Shown here one piece after another: positions 34,436-44,825 of a DNA stretch of 64,000 nt. Both the position numbers and the translations under genes were made by a program. Each line of letters starts with the position of its first letter. Within the stretch, counting starts at the first letter, position 1. The DNA comes from Corynebacterium bouchesdurhonense (GTDB lineage: Bacteria > Actinomycetota > Actinomycetes > Mycobacteriales > Mycobacteriaceae): contig NZ_LT546028.1 in the NCBI RefSeq assembly GCF_900078305.2, positions 360,948 through 424,947 of the forward strand, given 5' to 3'. The notes beneath the pieces are model-generated. The model saw only the letters and a list, made by a program, of their open reading frames with translations. It did not search any database and was not told where the DNA came from.

Positions 34436-35662
34436 GTGACTGAGAACGCAACAGACATTGTTATCTGCAACCCCAAGCGCACCGCGGTAGGCCGCTACGG
34501 CGGCGCCTTCGTCGGCGTGCCCGTGCAGGACCTGGCCGGGGCCGTGGTCAGCGCCGTAATCGAGGAGTCCGGCATCGACACGGCCGCGATCGACGACGTC
34601 ATCTTCGGCCAGGCCGGCCCGAACGGCGCCGCACCCGCGCTGGGCCGCGTCGTCTCGCTGGACAACCAGCTCGGCGAGGGCGGCGTGAGCGTACCCGGCA
34701 TGCAGCTGGACCGGCGCTGCGGCTCCGGCCTGCAGGCGGTGGCCACGGCCGCGGCGCACGTCGCCGCCGGCGCCGCGGACGTGATCATCGCCGGCGGCGC
34801 GGAATCCATGTCCAACACCGAGTACACCGTGGACGGCAAGATCCGCTGGGGCGCCAAGGGCGGCACCATGCAGTTCGTCGACCGCCTGCAGGAGGGCCGC
34901 GAGAAGGCCGGCGGCAAGCACCACCCGATCCCCGGCGGCATGATCGAGACCGCCGAGAACTTGCGCGAGGAGTACTCGGTTTCCCGCGAGCGCCAGGACA
35001 AGCTGGCCGCGGAGTCGCACCGCCGCGCCGCGGCCGCGCAGGAGGCCGGCGACTTCGCCGCCGAGATCGTGCCCGTGGAGGTGCCGCAGCGCAAAGGCGA
35101 CCCGGTGGTTGTGGACAAGGACGAGCACATCCGCCCCGGCACCACCGAGGAACAGCTGGCCAAGCTGCGGCCGGTGATGAAGGTCAAAGGCGCCAGCGTG
35201 ACCGCCGGCAACGCCTCCGGCCAGAACGACGGGGCCGCCGCCATGATCGTGACCACCCGCGCGAAGGCCGCCGAGCTGGGGCTCACCCCGATGGCCGTGC
35301 TGCGTGGCTGGGCCGTGTCCGGCGTTGCGCCCGAGACGATGGGCATCGGCCCCGTGACCGCCACCGAGAAGGTGCTCGGCCGCCTCGGGCTCACGCTGGA
35401 TGACATCGACCTGATCGAGCTCAACGAGGCCTTCGCCGCCCAGGCCTTGGCCGTGCTGGACGCGTGGGGCATCTCCGAGGACGACCCGCGTGTGAACCCC
35501 GTCGGCTCCGGCATCTCGCTCGGCCACCCCGTCGGCGCGACCGGCGCTCGCATGGTGGTCACCGCCGCGCACGAAATGGCCCGCACCGACGCGAAGCGCG
35601 CGCTGGTGACCATGTGCATCGGCGGCGGCCAGGGCATGGCCGCGGTGCTGGAGAAGGCGTAG
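34436..35662 (+). CDS. pcaF: Beta-ketoadipyl-CoA thiolase
   Basis: Encodes 408 residues from GTG 34436, with AAGGAG at 34423. Thiolase catalytic set: Cys in LDRRCGSGLQAV near residue 90, His in GSGISLGHPVGATGARM near 360 and the second Cys in MCIGGGQGMA near 393. It cleaves beta-ketoadipyl-CoA to succinyl-CoA and acetyl-CoA. The gene lies 10 bp after pcaR and completes the final two pathway steps with pcaIJ. The upstream pca genes are not in this window. A GC-rich inverted repeat (GGGGCGCC ... GGCGCCCC) follows the stop. Confidence 0.92.
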   Translation: MTENATDIVICNPKRTAVGRYGGAFVGVPVQDLAGAVVSAVIEESGIDTAAIDDVIFGQAGPNGAAPALGRVVSLDNQLGEGGVSVPGMQLDRRCGSGLQAVATAAAHVAAGAADVIIAGGAESMSNTEYTVDGKIRWGAKGGTMQFVDRLQEGREKAGGKHHPIPGGMIETAENLREEYSVSRERQDKLAAESHRRAAAAQEAGDFAAEIVPVEVPQRKGDPVVVDKDEHIRPGTTEEQLAKLRPVMKVKGASVTAGNASGQNDGAAAMIVTTRAKAAELGLTPMAVLRGWAVSGVAPETMGIGPVTATEKVLGRLGLTLDDIDLIELNEAFAAQALAVLDAWGISEDDPRVNPVGSGISLGHPVGATGARMVVTAAHEMARTDAKRALVTMCIGGGQGMAAVLEKA

Positions 35663-35872
35663 GCCGCCGGGGCGCCGGGGCGCTGGCCGGGGCGCCCCGC
35701 CACCTCCCTGGCCGACGATTTTCAAAAATCCGTGGACGGGGGCACCAAAAGCCCAGGAGGGTGAAAAATCTTTTAAAATTCATGGCCGCCCAGGCATACC
35801 CAGGCCCCGCCACTGCCCCAACCACCCGGACCGGGCCCGACCGCGGCCGCCGTTTCGGGCATACTCGGCCAC

Positions 35873-36142
35873 ATGAATAATCAACGCAGCACATCCGGCC
35901 GGGATTACGCCCTCGGCGCCGCGCTGATCATCCTCGGCGCGGCCTCGCTCTACTTCCTCACGGGCGCGACGGCCGTGTTCATCGCCGTCTTCGCCGCGGT
36001 GGCGGGAGCCGTGTTCCTACTGCGCGGCATCCAGGCCCCGGACCGGGACGGCGACCCGCTCGGCTACAGCCCCAGCCCCGGCGCGGACCCGGCGGACGGC
36101 TTCGATTGGGACAGCGCTTACCGCGACAGCTTTAACCGCTAG
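35873..36142 (+). CDS. Small two-helix membrane protein
   Basis: Encodes 89 residues: a short basic N-terminus, two hydrophobic helices (about residues 12-48, LGAALIILGAASLYFLTG and AVFIAVFAAVAGAVFLL) and a polar acidic C-terminal tail. No family recognised. It converges on the antiporter gene, overlapping its end by 4 nt. The 210 bp before it carry no gene. Confidence 0.65.
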   Translation: MNNQRSTSGRDYALGAALIILGAASLYFLTGATAVFIAVFAAVAGAVFLLRGIQAPDRDGDPLGYSPSPGADPADGFDWDSAYRDSFNR

Positions 36143-37743
36143 CTCTCGCCGTCCCACTTCACCATCTGGCTGGGGCTGGCCAGGGCCCCGCGCTCGCGCG
36201 CCATGATCAGCTTGTCTAGGTCGGCGAGCACGGCGTCCACGTCGGCGGGGTTGTACGTGCGCTCCCGGCGCGCCCGCTGCAGCTCCCGGCTGGCGGCGCG
36301 CAGGGCGATCTCCTGCATCTTCGCGGCGCCGGCGCGGGCGCGGAGGAACTGCTCCTTGCGCTCCTTGGAGCCCTCGGGGTCCTGCATGCGACGTTCGGCA
36401 ATGGAGTCGAACCACTCCTGCACCATGGCGTAGGCCTCGGGGACAAACTCGTCCGCCTCCTCCTGCACGGCCTTGCGGGCGGCGGCGTAAGCGCGCTGGT
36501 TGAGCTCCTCATAGGCCTTGTCGGCGTCGGCGTCGGGGCCGGACTGCAGGTCCAGCTTGCCCACCAGCCAGGGCAGCAGCAGGCCGGGGATAACCATGGT
36601 GCAGGTGAGCACTGTCAGGGCGATGACGGAGAGCTCGTAGTGGTAGTGGGTCGCCGCCGGCGGGATGGACAGCACCAGAGCCAGCGTGACCAGGCCGCGC
36701 ATACCGGACCAGGCCATGAGGAGCACTTCCTGGAGGCGCAACGGCGACACGTTGGTGCGGCCCTTGCTCTGGTTCACCTTGCACAGCACCCACATCCAGG
36801 CGAAGCGCACTGCGAAGGCCACCAGCGACAGCACCACCCCGATCTTCACGGCCTGCCAGATGTGGGTGCCGGCGGTGTTGGCGGCGTCGCGAACGCTCAT
36901 GCCGATCAGCCCGAAGGCCACACCCGTGAACAGCATCTCCACCGTTTCCCAGAAGAAGTGGCCGGTCAGGCGGTCCTCGGCGCTCATGGTGGAGCGCGAG
37001 GACATCTCCACCGCAGCAATGACGATGGCGATGACGCCGGAGGCCTCGATGGCCTCCGCACCCGCGTAAATAGCAAACGGGATGACCCAGGTGAAGGCGG
37101 TGCGGATCACCGAGTCCGGCACGGAGTTGGCAAACAGCGCGGCGAGGCGCCCCACCACGATGCCCAGGATCACGGCCGCCGCGGCCGCGTAGAGGAGCTC
37201 GAGGAAGCCGTGGCCGAAGTCGATGTCGCCGTTGGAAACGGCCGCGGCCAGCGCCACGTTGAAAGTGACAATGGAGGCGGCGTCGTTGAACAGGCCCTCG
37301 GTTTGCAGGGTGCCGGTGATGCGCTTGGGAATGCCGGCGGGGCCCGCCACGGCGTCCACCGCCACCGGGTCCGGCGGGGCGATGGCGGCGCCGAGCACGA
37401 TCGCACCGGCGAGCCCCAGGCCCGGCATCAGCCACATCGCCGTGGATGCGAGCGCCGCCGTGGTGAGGAACACCAGGATCACGGACATGGTGATGACCAC
37501 GCTGAGCTGGGACCGGATCATGCCCCAGGACGTGCGTCGCGCGAGCGACCACAGAAGCGGCGGCAGGAAGAACGGCAGGATCAGTTCCGGCGCGATTGTG
37601 ACCGTGTCGATCCCGGGGATGAAAATCACTGGCGCCACCGCAATCGTCAGCAGCGCGGGCCAGGGCAGCCCGGTTCGCTCACCGATCGCGGCGACAAGGA
37701 CGGTGGCCAATAGCAGGCCGATCAGCGCAATGAATGTTCCCAC
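36139..37743 (-). CDS. Na+/H+ antiporter (CPA1, NhaP-like)
   Basis: Encodes 534 residues from GTG 37743. About twelve membrane helices are followed by a cytosolic helical tail of some 130 residues. The ion-binding helix shows AIAPPDPVAVDAVAG near residue 120, the usual CPA1 pattern, with GLFNDAASIV after it. It exchanges sodium or potassium for protons. This is the intact paralog of the decayed copy at 30771-32135; the two share the AGPAGIPKRITGTLQTEGLF stretch exactly. Confidence 0.88.
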   Translation of the reverse strand: MGTFIALIGLLLATVLVAAIGERTGLPWPALLTIAVAPVIFIPGIDTVTIAPELILPFFLPPLLWSLARRTSWGMIRSQLSVVITMSVILVFLTTAALASTAMWLMPGLGLAGAIVLGAAIAPPDPVAVDAVAGPAGIPKRITGTLQTEGLFNDAASIVTFNVALAAAVSNGDIDFGHGFLELLYAAAAAVILGIVVGRLAALFANSVPDSVIRTAFTWVIPFAIYAGAEAIEASGVIAIVIAAVEMSSRSTMSAEDRLTGHFFWETVEMLFTGVAFGLIGMSVRDAANTAGTHIWQAVKIGVVLSLVAFAVRFAWMWVLCKVNQSKGRTNVSPLRLQEVLLMAWSGMRGLVTLALVLSIPPAATHYHYELSVIALTVLTCTMVIPGLLLPWLVGKLDLQSGPDADADKAYEELNQRAYAAARKAVQEEADEFVPEAYAMVQEWFDSIAERRMQDPEGSKERKEQFLRARAGAAKMQEIALRAASRELQRARRERTYNPADVDAVLADLDKLIMARERGALASPSQMVKWDGES

Positions 37744-37973
37744 GGGTGTACATATTAGGGGGCTTTCGCTTCTCGCCGATCAGCCGAACTCATGGAACTT
37801 CGCCTGAGTACTTCGCCTGAGTTTTCCGACTCGTCTCAACGCTCGTCGACCCGGTCCCGCGTGCCTAGCCAAAGTTGTATAAAACAACTCCGAAAAAACT
37901 CCCTGAAAATTTTTCTCCGAAACCAGCTCATCGACGCAGCTCAACCCAGTAACTTCGAGTTGTTTTGAGTTGT
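37744..37973. other. Intergenic region with tandem repeat and GTTGTTT boxes
   Basis: A 13-bp perfect tandem duplication (ACTTCGCCTGAGT at 37797 and 37810) lies beside the antiporter start. From about 37870 base composition drops, and boxes AAACAACTC (37882) and GAGTTGTTT (37957, 37967) appear; the last runs into the stop codon of the AlbA_2 gene. A degenerate dispersed motif lies near 37768. Confidence 0.6.
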
Positions 37974-37976
37974 TTA
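37959..37976 (+). repeat. 18-bp direct repeat flanking the AlbA_2 gene, left copy
   Basis: GTTGTTTTGAGTTGTTTA is identical to 39791-39808, in the same orientation. The left copy contains the stop codon of the AlbA_2 gene (37974-37976, read on minus). The arrangement resembles an integration duplication or paired operator arrays. Confidence 0.8.
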
Positions 37977-39686
37977 TTTGGAAACCCAGCGGACACTTGG
38001 ACCTCGAGTCGGACTGCCGTCGGCGATGTTCGCTTTGCCCAGATCCCGAAGGTGGCGCAGGATTCGACTCACGGATTCACGCTCTACGCCAAGTTCATTC
38101 GCAACTTCACGAGCGTTCACAGACTTCCCTTCGCGCAACTGAGCAACGATCCAGTCCTCTGTAGTCACTAATGCACTCGCAGTGGAACCGTTCCCCTCAA
38201 AGGCCTGCCGCGCGCGAGCGGACAGTATCCATTCAGGTGCGTCTCTCAATGATTCCAGGAAGCCTTGGTTTGCGTACCATCCCAACGTCTCGTGGGCTTG
38301 CGCTTCCGAGACTTGCATGAGTCGGGCTGCTGTGGACGTCATCAAAATCTGATGGTTCGCTAGATGACGTGCCACCAAAAGACCATTCAGGCTATTGAAA
38401 ATCGCCTCACCGAATTCAGCACGTAGCAGATACAGAGACTTAATGAACGCCGAATCGACGTTTCCAGCAGGCAACGTGACCTCGACAAACGGCCCATCGG
38501 CCTTCAGGCTGGGGGTTTGCCTACCACTGGCGAGCATAGAGACCCACATGCGATCGAAGCCTCGCGAAGATTCTTCTGCGAGCCCCAGCTGCCGCAATGC
38601 ACCCATCAGAATCGGGTTTCGGGGAATCGATTGGGTGGTCAGAATTCTCTCCTCGGGCACACCTACGGGGAGGCCTCCGGGAGACCACACAGTCAGGCTG
38701 GTCGGAGACTGGTCAACTACGATTGCGGTGGTCGCTCCCCAGTCGCGGTGGGCGAATGCGTTGGAGATAGTTTCGTCTACCGCGGTCGCCGGAAACGCCG
38801 GAATGGGAAACTCTTGGCCGTTCGGGAGTTGCACTCGCGCAATCTCCTGCGACGTGTGAGCTTTAATCAGCGCACGAAGCTGGTCCGAGGCGGTAATCAA
38901 CGGTGCGGAGATCTCAGTTGCTTTTGGATCGCCACTCGGCACGTCGCGGAGCAGATGCCTCACAACCGTCCGGTTATGCAGTGGCCGCATGAAGAGGATT
39001 TCCGCCGCCAATGTCAGCGCGCCGTCCACCGTAAGCAATCCCAACTCACTGCAGAGTTCAAGCCCCGTCTGAGGCACAGGTGAATCATCACCCAGGGCAT
39101 GCTTCCGGTTGACAAGGAGGGTTTTAGCCTGCTCGATCGCCTGGAGGTCAAGATCCTCAGGGCCCCGTCGAGACGCAGTAGCGCTCAGGTCAGGGTTCGA
39201 ACGAGACAGGTGAATACTGCGACGTTCATCCTCCCCCAAAGGGACGCAATTTTTTCCGACGCGTCTACTTGCCTGACCTTTGGAGCGTTGATACAGCGCC
39301 ATCCCCCTTGGGATGCGCAAGGCAATCAAGCGCTTACCGCAGCGCTCGATCTCAAAAGCTTCAACTTGGATATGAGGCTGCGTCTTGCTGTAGATCTTTC
39401 CTACTAACCAGTCACATGAACGATCAGTGCCGGTGAACGCAGCAGGGCCCGCTTTCTTGTCATTAACGCCGAGGACGATGTAGGCGACACCACCGTCGGC
39501 ATTGGAGAAACAAATAACCTCATCTACAAGAAATTCCACAAGGCTTGCATCGGGATTCCCATTCATCGGATGGACAGCTGGATCTTCTTTGAAATCCAGC
39601 ACCTGAGATTCCCAGCTGTCAGCGCTATCTCCGGCCTCAATTGCCGACAGCGCTTCCTCCACACCCCCATAACCTGAATCGAGCAT
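37974..39686 (-). CDS. AlbA_2/Schlafen-type regulator with ATPase-like and winged-helix domains
   Basis: Encodes 570 residues. The N-terminal AlbA_2 domain shows ESQVLDFKED near residue 27 and ADGGVAYIVLGVND near 68. A RecG-like HATPase_C_4 region follows (NAFAHRDWGATTAIV near 308, WSPGGLPVGV, ESSRGFDRMW). The C-terminus is a helix-turn-helix (VNAREVANELGVERESVSRIL near 530). Such proteins are usually transcription regulators, some tied to defence or mobile DNA. GC is clearly lower than its neighbours, it contains no dispersed-motif copy, and it is bounded by direct repeats, all pointing to horizontal gain. Self-regulation through the GTTGTTT boxes is inferred. Confidence 0.8.
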   Translation of the reverse strand: MLDSGYGGVEEALSAIEAGDSADSWESQVLDFKEDPAVHPMNGNPDASLVEFLVDEVICFSNADGGVAYIVLGVNDKKAGPAAFTGTDRSCDWLVGKIYSKTQPHIQVEAFEIERCGKRLIALRIPRGMALYQRSKGQASRRVGKNCVPLGEDERRSIHLSRSNPDLSATASRRGPEDLDLQAIEQAKTLLVNRKHALGDDSPVPQTGLELCSELGLLTVDGALTLAAEILFMRPLHNRTVVRHLLRDVPSGDPKATEISAPLITASDQLRALIKAHTSQEIARVQLPNGQEFPIPAFPATAVDETISNAFAHRDWGATTAIVVDQSPTSLTVWSPGGLPVGVPEERILTTQSIPRNPILMGALRQLGLAEESSRGFDRMWVSMLASGRQTPSLKADGPFVEVTLPAGNVDSAFIKSLYLLRAEFGEAIFNSLNGLLVARHLANHQILMTSTAARLMQVSEAQAHETLGWYANQGFLESLRDAPEWILSARARQAFEGNGSTASALVTTEDWIVAQLREGKSVNAREVANELGVERESVSRILRHLRDLGKANIADGSPTRGPSVRWVSK

Positions 39687-39703
39687 GGACTCAGATTAAC
39701 AAA

Positions 39704-39808
39704 GGTTGTTTACAAGTTGTTTGAAACAACTCTGAAACAACTCGCGACCAAACCCCACCCGGGATTCTCGAATCGACACAGGTCAGACCCGTTGTTTTGA
39801 GTTGTTTA
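39704..39808. promoter_or_regulatory. GTTGTTT/AAACAAC box array upstream of the AlbA_2 gene
   Basis: Boxes occur at 39704 (GGTTGTTTA), 39714 (AAGTTGTTT), 39724 and 39735 (AAACAACTC), and in the right 18-bp direct repeat 39791-39808. The inner four start 17 bp from the start codon, about one helical turn apart, in both orientations. This is typical of an operator array, probably for the gene's own helix-turn-helix domain. Confidence 0.7.
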
Positions 39809-39864
39809 AAACTCGACCGGATGGCCGGAGCTGCCATTTTCGCTATACCCTCGCCCCCGCGCGC

Positions 39865-41136
<1,272 letters not shown>

Positions 41137-41191
41137 TCAGGTATCCTCCACATCAGTTAACTGTCTTCACAATTGCCACAGGAGTACTGAC

Positions 41192-43045
41192 GTGCAACAA
41201 CGCCAACGCCTCAACAGCGCGCCCACCCGCGCGTACCCGATGCTGGCCGCGATCCTCGCCGTGGCCATGGTGGCCGCCGCCGCGTTCGGCGGACGCCGGA
41301 TCCTCCAGGTCCAGTCCGCCGCCCCGGCCGACATGGAGGTCTACTCCGCCACCGGCTCGTTCGCCGACGGCGCCAACGTGGTGGTGGATGACGCCGCCGT
41401 AAAGTCCCAGGGCGAGGGCGACGAGCGCCGCGTGGTCAAGGAGTTCACCCGCGACCGCGAGTTCTCCATGGTCGGGCTCACCTGGGCGGGCGACCGCGAC
41501 ATCGTGGCCTACGTCCGCGCCCAGCACGCCGACGGCTCCTGGTCCCCCTGGTACCTGATGGACCAGACCGACCCGCCTGCCGGCGCCACCAAGTTCGGCA
41601 CCGAGCCGATCTACGTCGGGCCCACCAAGCGCGTCCAGGTCTCCACCGGCAACGTGGACCTTTTGGAGGGCGGCCGCGCGCAAGCTGGCGCGGCCACCAC
41701 CGCGCGCGACATCGAGGCCGTCTTCCTCGACGGCGGCACCGGCACCACCAACGGCACGATCAAACCCGTGGCGGACTCGTACACCGCGAGCATGCCGAGG
41801 GTGATCACGCGCGCGCAGTGGGGCGCGGGCCGCAGCAACAACCCCACCTACACCGAGCCGGTGACGGCGGCCACGGTCCACCACACCGCGGGCGCGAACG
41901 ACTACAGCGAGGCCCAGGCCCCCGGCATCGTCCGCGGCATCTGGGCCTACCACGCCAAGGACCTCGGGTGGGGCGACGTGGGCTACAACGCGATGGTGGA
42001 CAAGTACGGCAACATCTACGAGGGCCGCGCGGGCGGCCTGGACCGCGCGGTGCAGGGCGCCCACGGGGGCGGCTTCAACCAGACCCCCGGGGGCGTGTCC
42101 GTGCTGGGCAACTCCCAACCCCCCCAGCCCCCCCCCGCCGCGATCGCCGCGCTGGGCCAGATCATCGGCTGGAAGGCCGCCGTGGCGGGCTTCGACCCGA
42201 TGGGCTACAGCTACCACCGCGCCGAGTTCGACTTCGAGGGTTCAAAGTACGCGCGAGGCCAGGGCGCGATGTTCCCCAACATCAACGCGCACCGCGACTT
42301 CCACTACAACCAGTGCCCCGGCGACAACCTCTACGCGCGCATGGGCGACATCCGCGCCGCCGCCGCCATCAAGTACAACGCCGTGCGCGGCATCCGCGGC
42401 GTGGCTAACCCCTCCGTACCCCGGCTCACCAACATCGTGAACCCGAACGGCATCACCACCGCGGTGACCCCGGGCGCCGGCGCCGGGACCAACACTGCGG
42501 CCACCGCCGCGGCGAGCCTGAGCAACGCCATCTCCGGCATCGCCTCCGGCGACAAGGTGGCCATCGCCACCGCCGCCGGCACCCTGGCAGGTGTGGTGCT
42601 GATCTGGGCGTTCAGCAAGGGCTACTTCGACAACCAGATCAAGAACGTCGCGGGCACCGAGATCATCAGCGGGCTGACGGTCAAGGACATCACCCCCCTC
42701 GTGGGGCCGGCCCTGCAGCTGGCCGGCGGCGCGAAGGCGGCGGACGCGTGGAAGCGCCTCGAGCCCTCCCTCGGCGAGGTCGTGGGCGCGGTCTCCGGCA
42801 TCGGCGGCCAAGAGCTCGTGTTCTACGCCGGCGGCCTCGGCGTGAAGGACGCCAAGGGCGAGATCTACGCCCTGGCGGGCGAGATCGCGGACGCCTGGCT
42901 GCAGCAAGGCCTGGACCTCGGGCCGCTGGGCATGCCCACGTCCCAGGCCATCGAGGCGAAGGACGGCGAGATCCGCATGACCTTCGAGGGCGGCGCGATC
43001 GTGTTCACGCCCTCCACGAAGACGGTGAACATCATCACCAACTAG
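41192..43045 (+). CDS. Secreted PGRP-type amidase (N-acetylmuramoyl-L-alanine amidase) with LGFP-like tail
   Basis: Encodes 617 residues from GTG 41192, with ACAGGAGT upstream. A signal or membrane segment lies at residues 16-32. The PGRP/amidase_2 domain spans about 190-400: ITRAQWGAGRSNNP, TAATVHHTAGANDY (zinc His), WGDVGYNAMVDKYGNIYEG, and HRDFHYNQCPG (second zinc site). The C-terminal 120 residues include an LGFP-like repeat (LGPLGMPTSQ, FEGGAIVFTPST). Similar to Rv3811. The C-rich tract at 42114-42140 encodes a Pro/Gln run where the family has ordinary residues, a possible base-call error that keeps the frame. Confidence 0.9.
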   Translation: MQQRQRLNSAPTRAYPMLAAILAVAMVAAAAFGGRRILQVQSAAPADMEVYSATGSFADGANVVVDDAAVKSQGEGDERRVVKEFTRDREFSMVGLTWAGDRDIVAYVRAQHADGSWSPWYLMDQTDPPAGATKFGTEPIYVGPTKRVQVSTGNVDLLEGGRAQAGAATTARDIEAVFLDGGTGTTNGTIKPVADSYTASMPRVITRAQWGAGRSNNPTYTEPVTAATVHHTAGANDYSEAQAPGIVRGIWAYHAKDLGWGDVGYNAMVDKYGNIYEGRAGGLDRAVQGAHGGGFNQTPGGVSVLGNSQPPQPPPAAIAALGQIIGWKAAVAGFDPMGYSYHRAEFDFEGSKYARGQGAMFPNINAHRDFHYNQCPGDNLYARMGDIRAAAAIKYNAVRGIRGVANPSVPRLTNIVNPNGITTAVTPGAGAGTNTAATAAASLSNAISGIASGDKVAIATAAGTLAGVVLIWAFSKGYFDNQIKNVAGTEIISGLTVKDITPLVGPALQLAGGAKAADAWKRLEPSLGEVVGAVSGIGGQELVFYAGGLGVKDAKGEIYALAGEIADAWLQQGLDLGPLGMPTSQAIEAKDGEIRMTFEGGAIVFTPSTKTVNIITN

Positions 43046-43048
43046 CGC

Positions 43049-44509
43049 TTAGGCCTGTTCGAGGGCGCGGGCCACGGCGTCCTCCCACCGCGCGATGAGC
43101 CGGTCCCTGTCGGGGCCGGCCATTTTGCTTTGGAAGGTGGTGGTGGCGCCGAGGTCGAGGGGAGCGTCGATAAGCGAAATGCCCATCGCGGCGGCGGAGG
43201 CGGCGCCCATCACCGTCGTCTCGATGTTGGCGGGGCGCACCACATCGATGCCCAGGATGTCCGCCTGCATCTGCATCAGCAGGTTGTTGCTGGTCATGCC
43301 GCCGTCCACCTTCAGCTGGTTAGGGTCGCCGCCCATCGCGCGCACCACCTCCAGCGTTTGCAGGCACGTGGCCTCGAGTGCCGCGCGGGCGATGTGGCGC
43401 CGATCCACAAACCGCGTCAGCCCGCAGATGATGCCGCGCGCGTCCGGGCGCCACCGCGGCGCGAACAGGCCCGAGAACGCCGGGACGATGGTCACCCCGC
43501 CCGAATCAGGCACCTGCGCCGCCAGCGATTCCGACTCCTCCGCGGTGCGCAGGATGCCCAGCTGGTCCCGCAGCCACTGGATCAGCGAGCCGCCCACCGC
43601 CACCGAGCCCTCCTGCGCGTACACCGGCGCCTCCCCCTCGCGCTGGTACGCCACGGTGGTGAGCATGCCCGTGTCGCTGATCCGCGGGGTGGTGCCCGTG
43701 TTGAGCAGCATGAACAGGCCGGTGCCGTACGTCATCTTCGCGTCGTTCTCGCCCAGGCACTGCTGCCCGAACAGCGCCGCCTGCTGGTCCCCCAGCACCC
43801 CCGTGATCGGGATGCCGCCGAGGGGTCCGCGGCGCCGGATGCGTCCGAACTCGCCTATCGACGGCCGGATTTCAGGCAGAATCCCCACCGGAACACCGAG
43901 CTCCCGGCACAGCTCCTCGTCCCACTCCAGCGTGCGCAGATCCATCAGCAGGGTGCGGCTGGCGTTGGTCACGTCGGTCAGGTGCAGCGCGTTGGCCGGG
44001 TCCTTCCCGCCGCCGGTGAGGTTCCAAATCAGCCACGTGTCGATGGTTCCGGCCAAAAGCTCGCCGCGCTCCGCTCGCTCCCGCGCGCCCGCCACGTTGT
44101 CCAGGATCCACGCCCACTTCGGCCCGGCCGGGTACGAGTTGTGCAGCAGCCCCGTCCGGTGCAGATACTTCGCCGGGTCCCCGCCGTGGTTGGTGCGGGT
44201 GTCCTGCCACACGATGGCGTTGTAGACCGGCTTGCCCGTCCGCTTGTCCCAGATCACCGCGGTCTCGCGCTGGTTGGAGATACCCAGCGCCGCGATGTCC
44301 TGCTCGCTGATGTCCTTGTCAGCCAGCGCCGCCACCAGCGCCTTGCGGGTGTTGCGCCAGATCTCCACTGGGTCGTGCTCCACCCAACCCTGCCGGGGCA
44401 TATGCTGCGCGTGCTCGAACTGGGCCTGGGAGACAACCGCGCCGTCGGCGTCGGTGATGAAGACGCGGGTGGAGGTGGTGCCCTGGTCGATGGCGGCGAG
44501 AAGCGGCAT
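43049..44509 (-). CDS. glpK: Glycerol kinase, shortened 3' end marked by motif copy
   Basis: Encodes 486 residues, near the usual 500. FGGY family: [15 protein letters not shown] at the N-terminus, ATP site [11 protein letters not shown] near 235, and [19 protein letters not shown] near 395. It phosphorylates glycerol to glycerol-3-phosphate. A glycerophosphodiesterase gene occurs 13 kb away. The dispersed motif (43164) encodes SLIDA near the C-terminus. Converges tail to tail with the amidase gene. Confidence 0.95.
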   Translation of the reverse strand: MPLLAAIDQGTTSTRVFITDADGAVVSQAQFEHAQHMPRQGWVEHDPVEIWRNTRKALVAALADKDISEQDIAALGISNQRETAVIWDKRTGKPVYNAIVWQDTRTNHGGDPAKYLHRTGLLHNSYPAGPKWAWILDNVAGARERAERGELLAGTIDTWLIWNLTGGGKDPANALHLTDVTNASRTLLMDLRTLEWDEELCRELGVPVGILPEIRPSIGEFGRIRRRGPLGGIPITGVLGDQQAALFGQQCLGENDAKMTYGTGLFMLLNTGTTPRISDTGMLTTVAYQREGEAPVYAQEGSVAVGGSLIQWLRDQLGILRTAEESESLAAQVPDSGGVTIVPAFSGLFAPRWRPDARGIICGLTRFVDRRHIARAALEATCLQTLEVVRAMGGDPNQLKVDGGMTSNNLLMQMQADILGIDVVRPANIETTVMGAASAAAMGISLIDAPLDLGATTTFQSKMAGPDRDRLIARWEDAVARALEQA

Positions 44510-44600
44510 GCGGGTGATTCTACGGGCGGGGCGCCGCGGCGCTGAAGGTGGCGCGTGCGGGATTCCCGCTGCGTGCAGGCGGCCTCGCGCTAGTTCGATC

Positions 44601-44744
44601 GTTGTCTGCTAGTGCCCCGCTAGCAGACAACGCCCATTTCGCCGTTATGTAAAGCTATGACCTGGGCAAACTCTGCGGCGATTTCGTTGCGTGCTAGCAG
44701 CTGACGCCCATCGCTAGCAGACATTCCTCCTGCTAGCACACAAC
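44601..44744. repeat. CTAG-rich nested inverted repeats
   Basis: A perfect 12-bp inverted repeat GTTGTCTGCTAG / CTAGCAGACAAC (44601-44612, 44620-44631, 7-nt loop) is followed by a 15-bp near-perfect pair, GTTGCGTGCTAGCAG (44686-44700) and CTGCTAGCACACAAC (44730-44744). A single unit CGCTAGCAGACA (44712) lies between the arms. CTAG is normally scarce in such genomes, yet occurs five times here. The array lies 80 bp before the next gene start. Confidence 0.8.
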
Positions 44745-44825
44745 CGGTGCCCGATGCCCCGACACAGGCGCCGCGCACCCGCACTCACTCGGCGGCAACT
44801 GGCGGGACACGGTACAACTGTCCGC

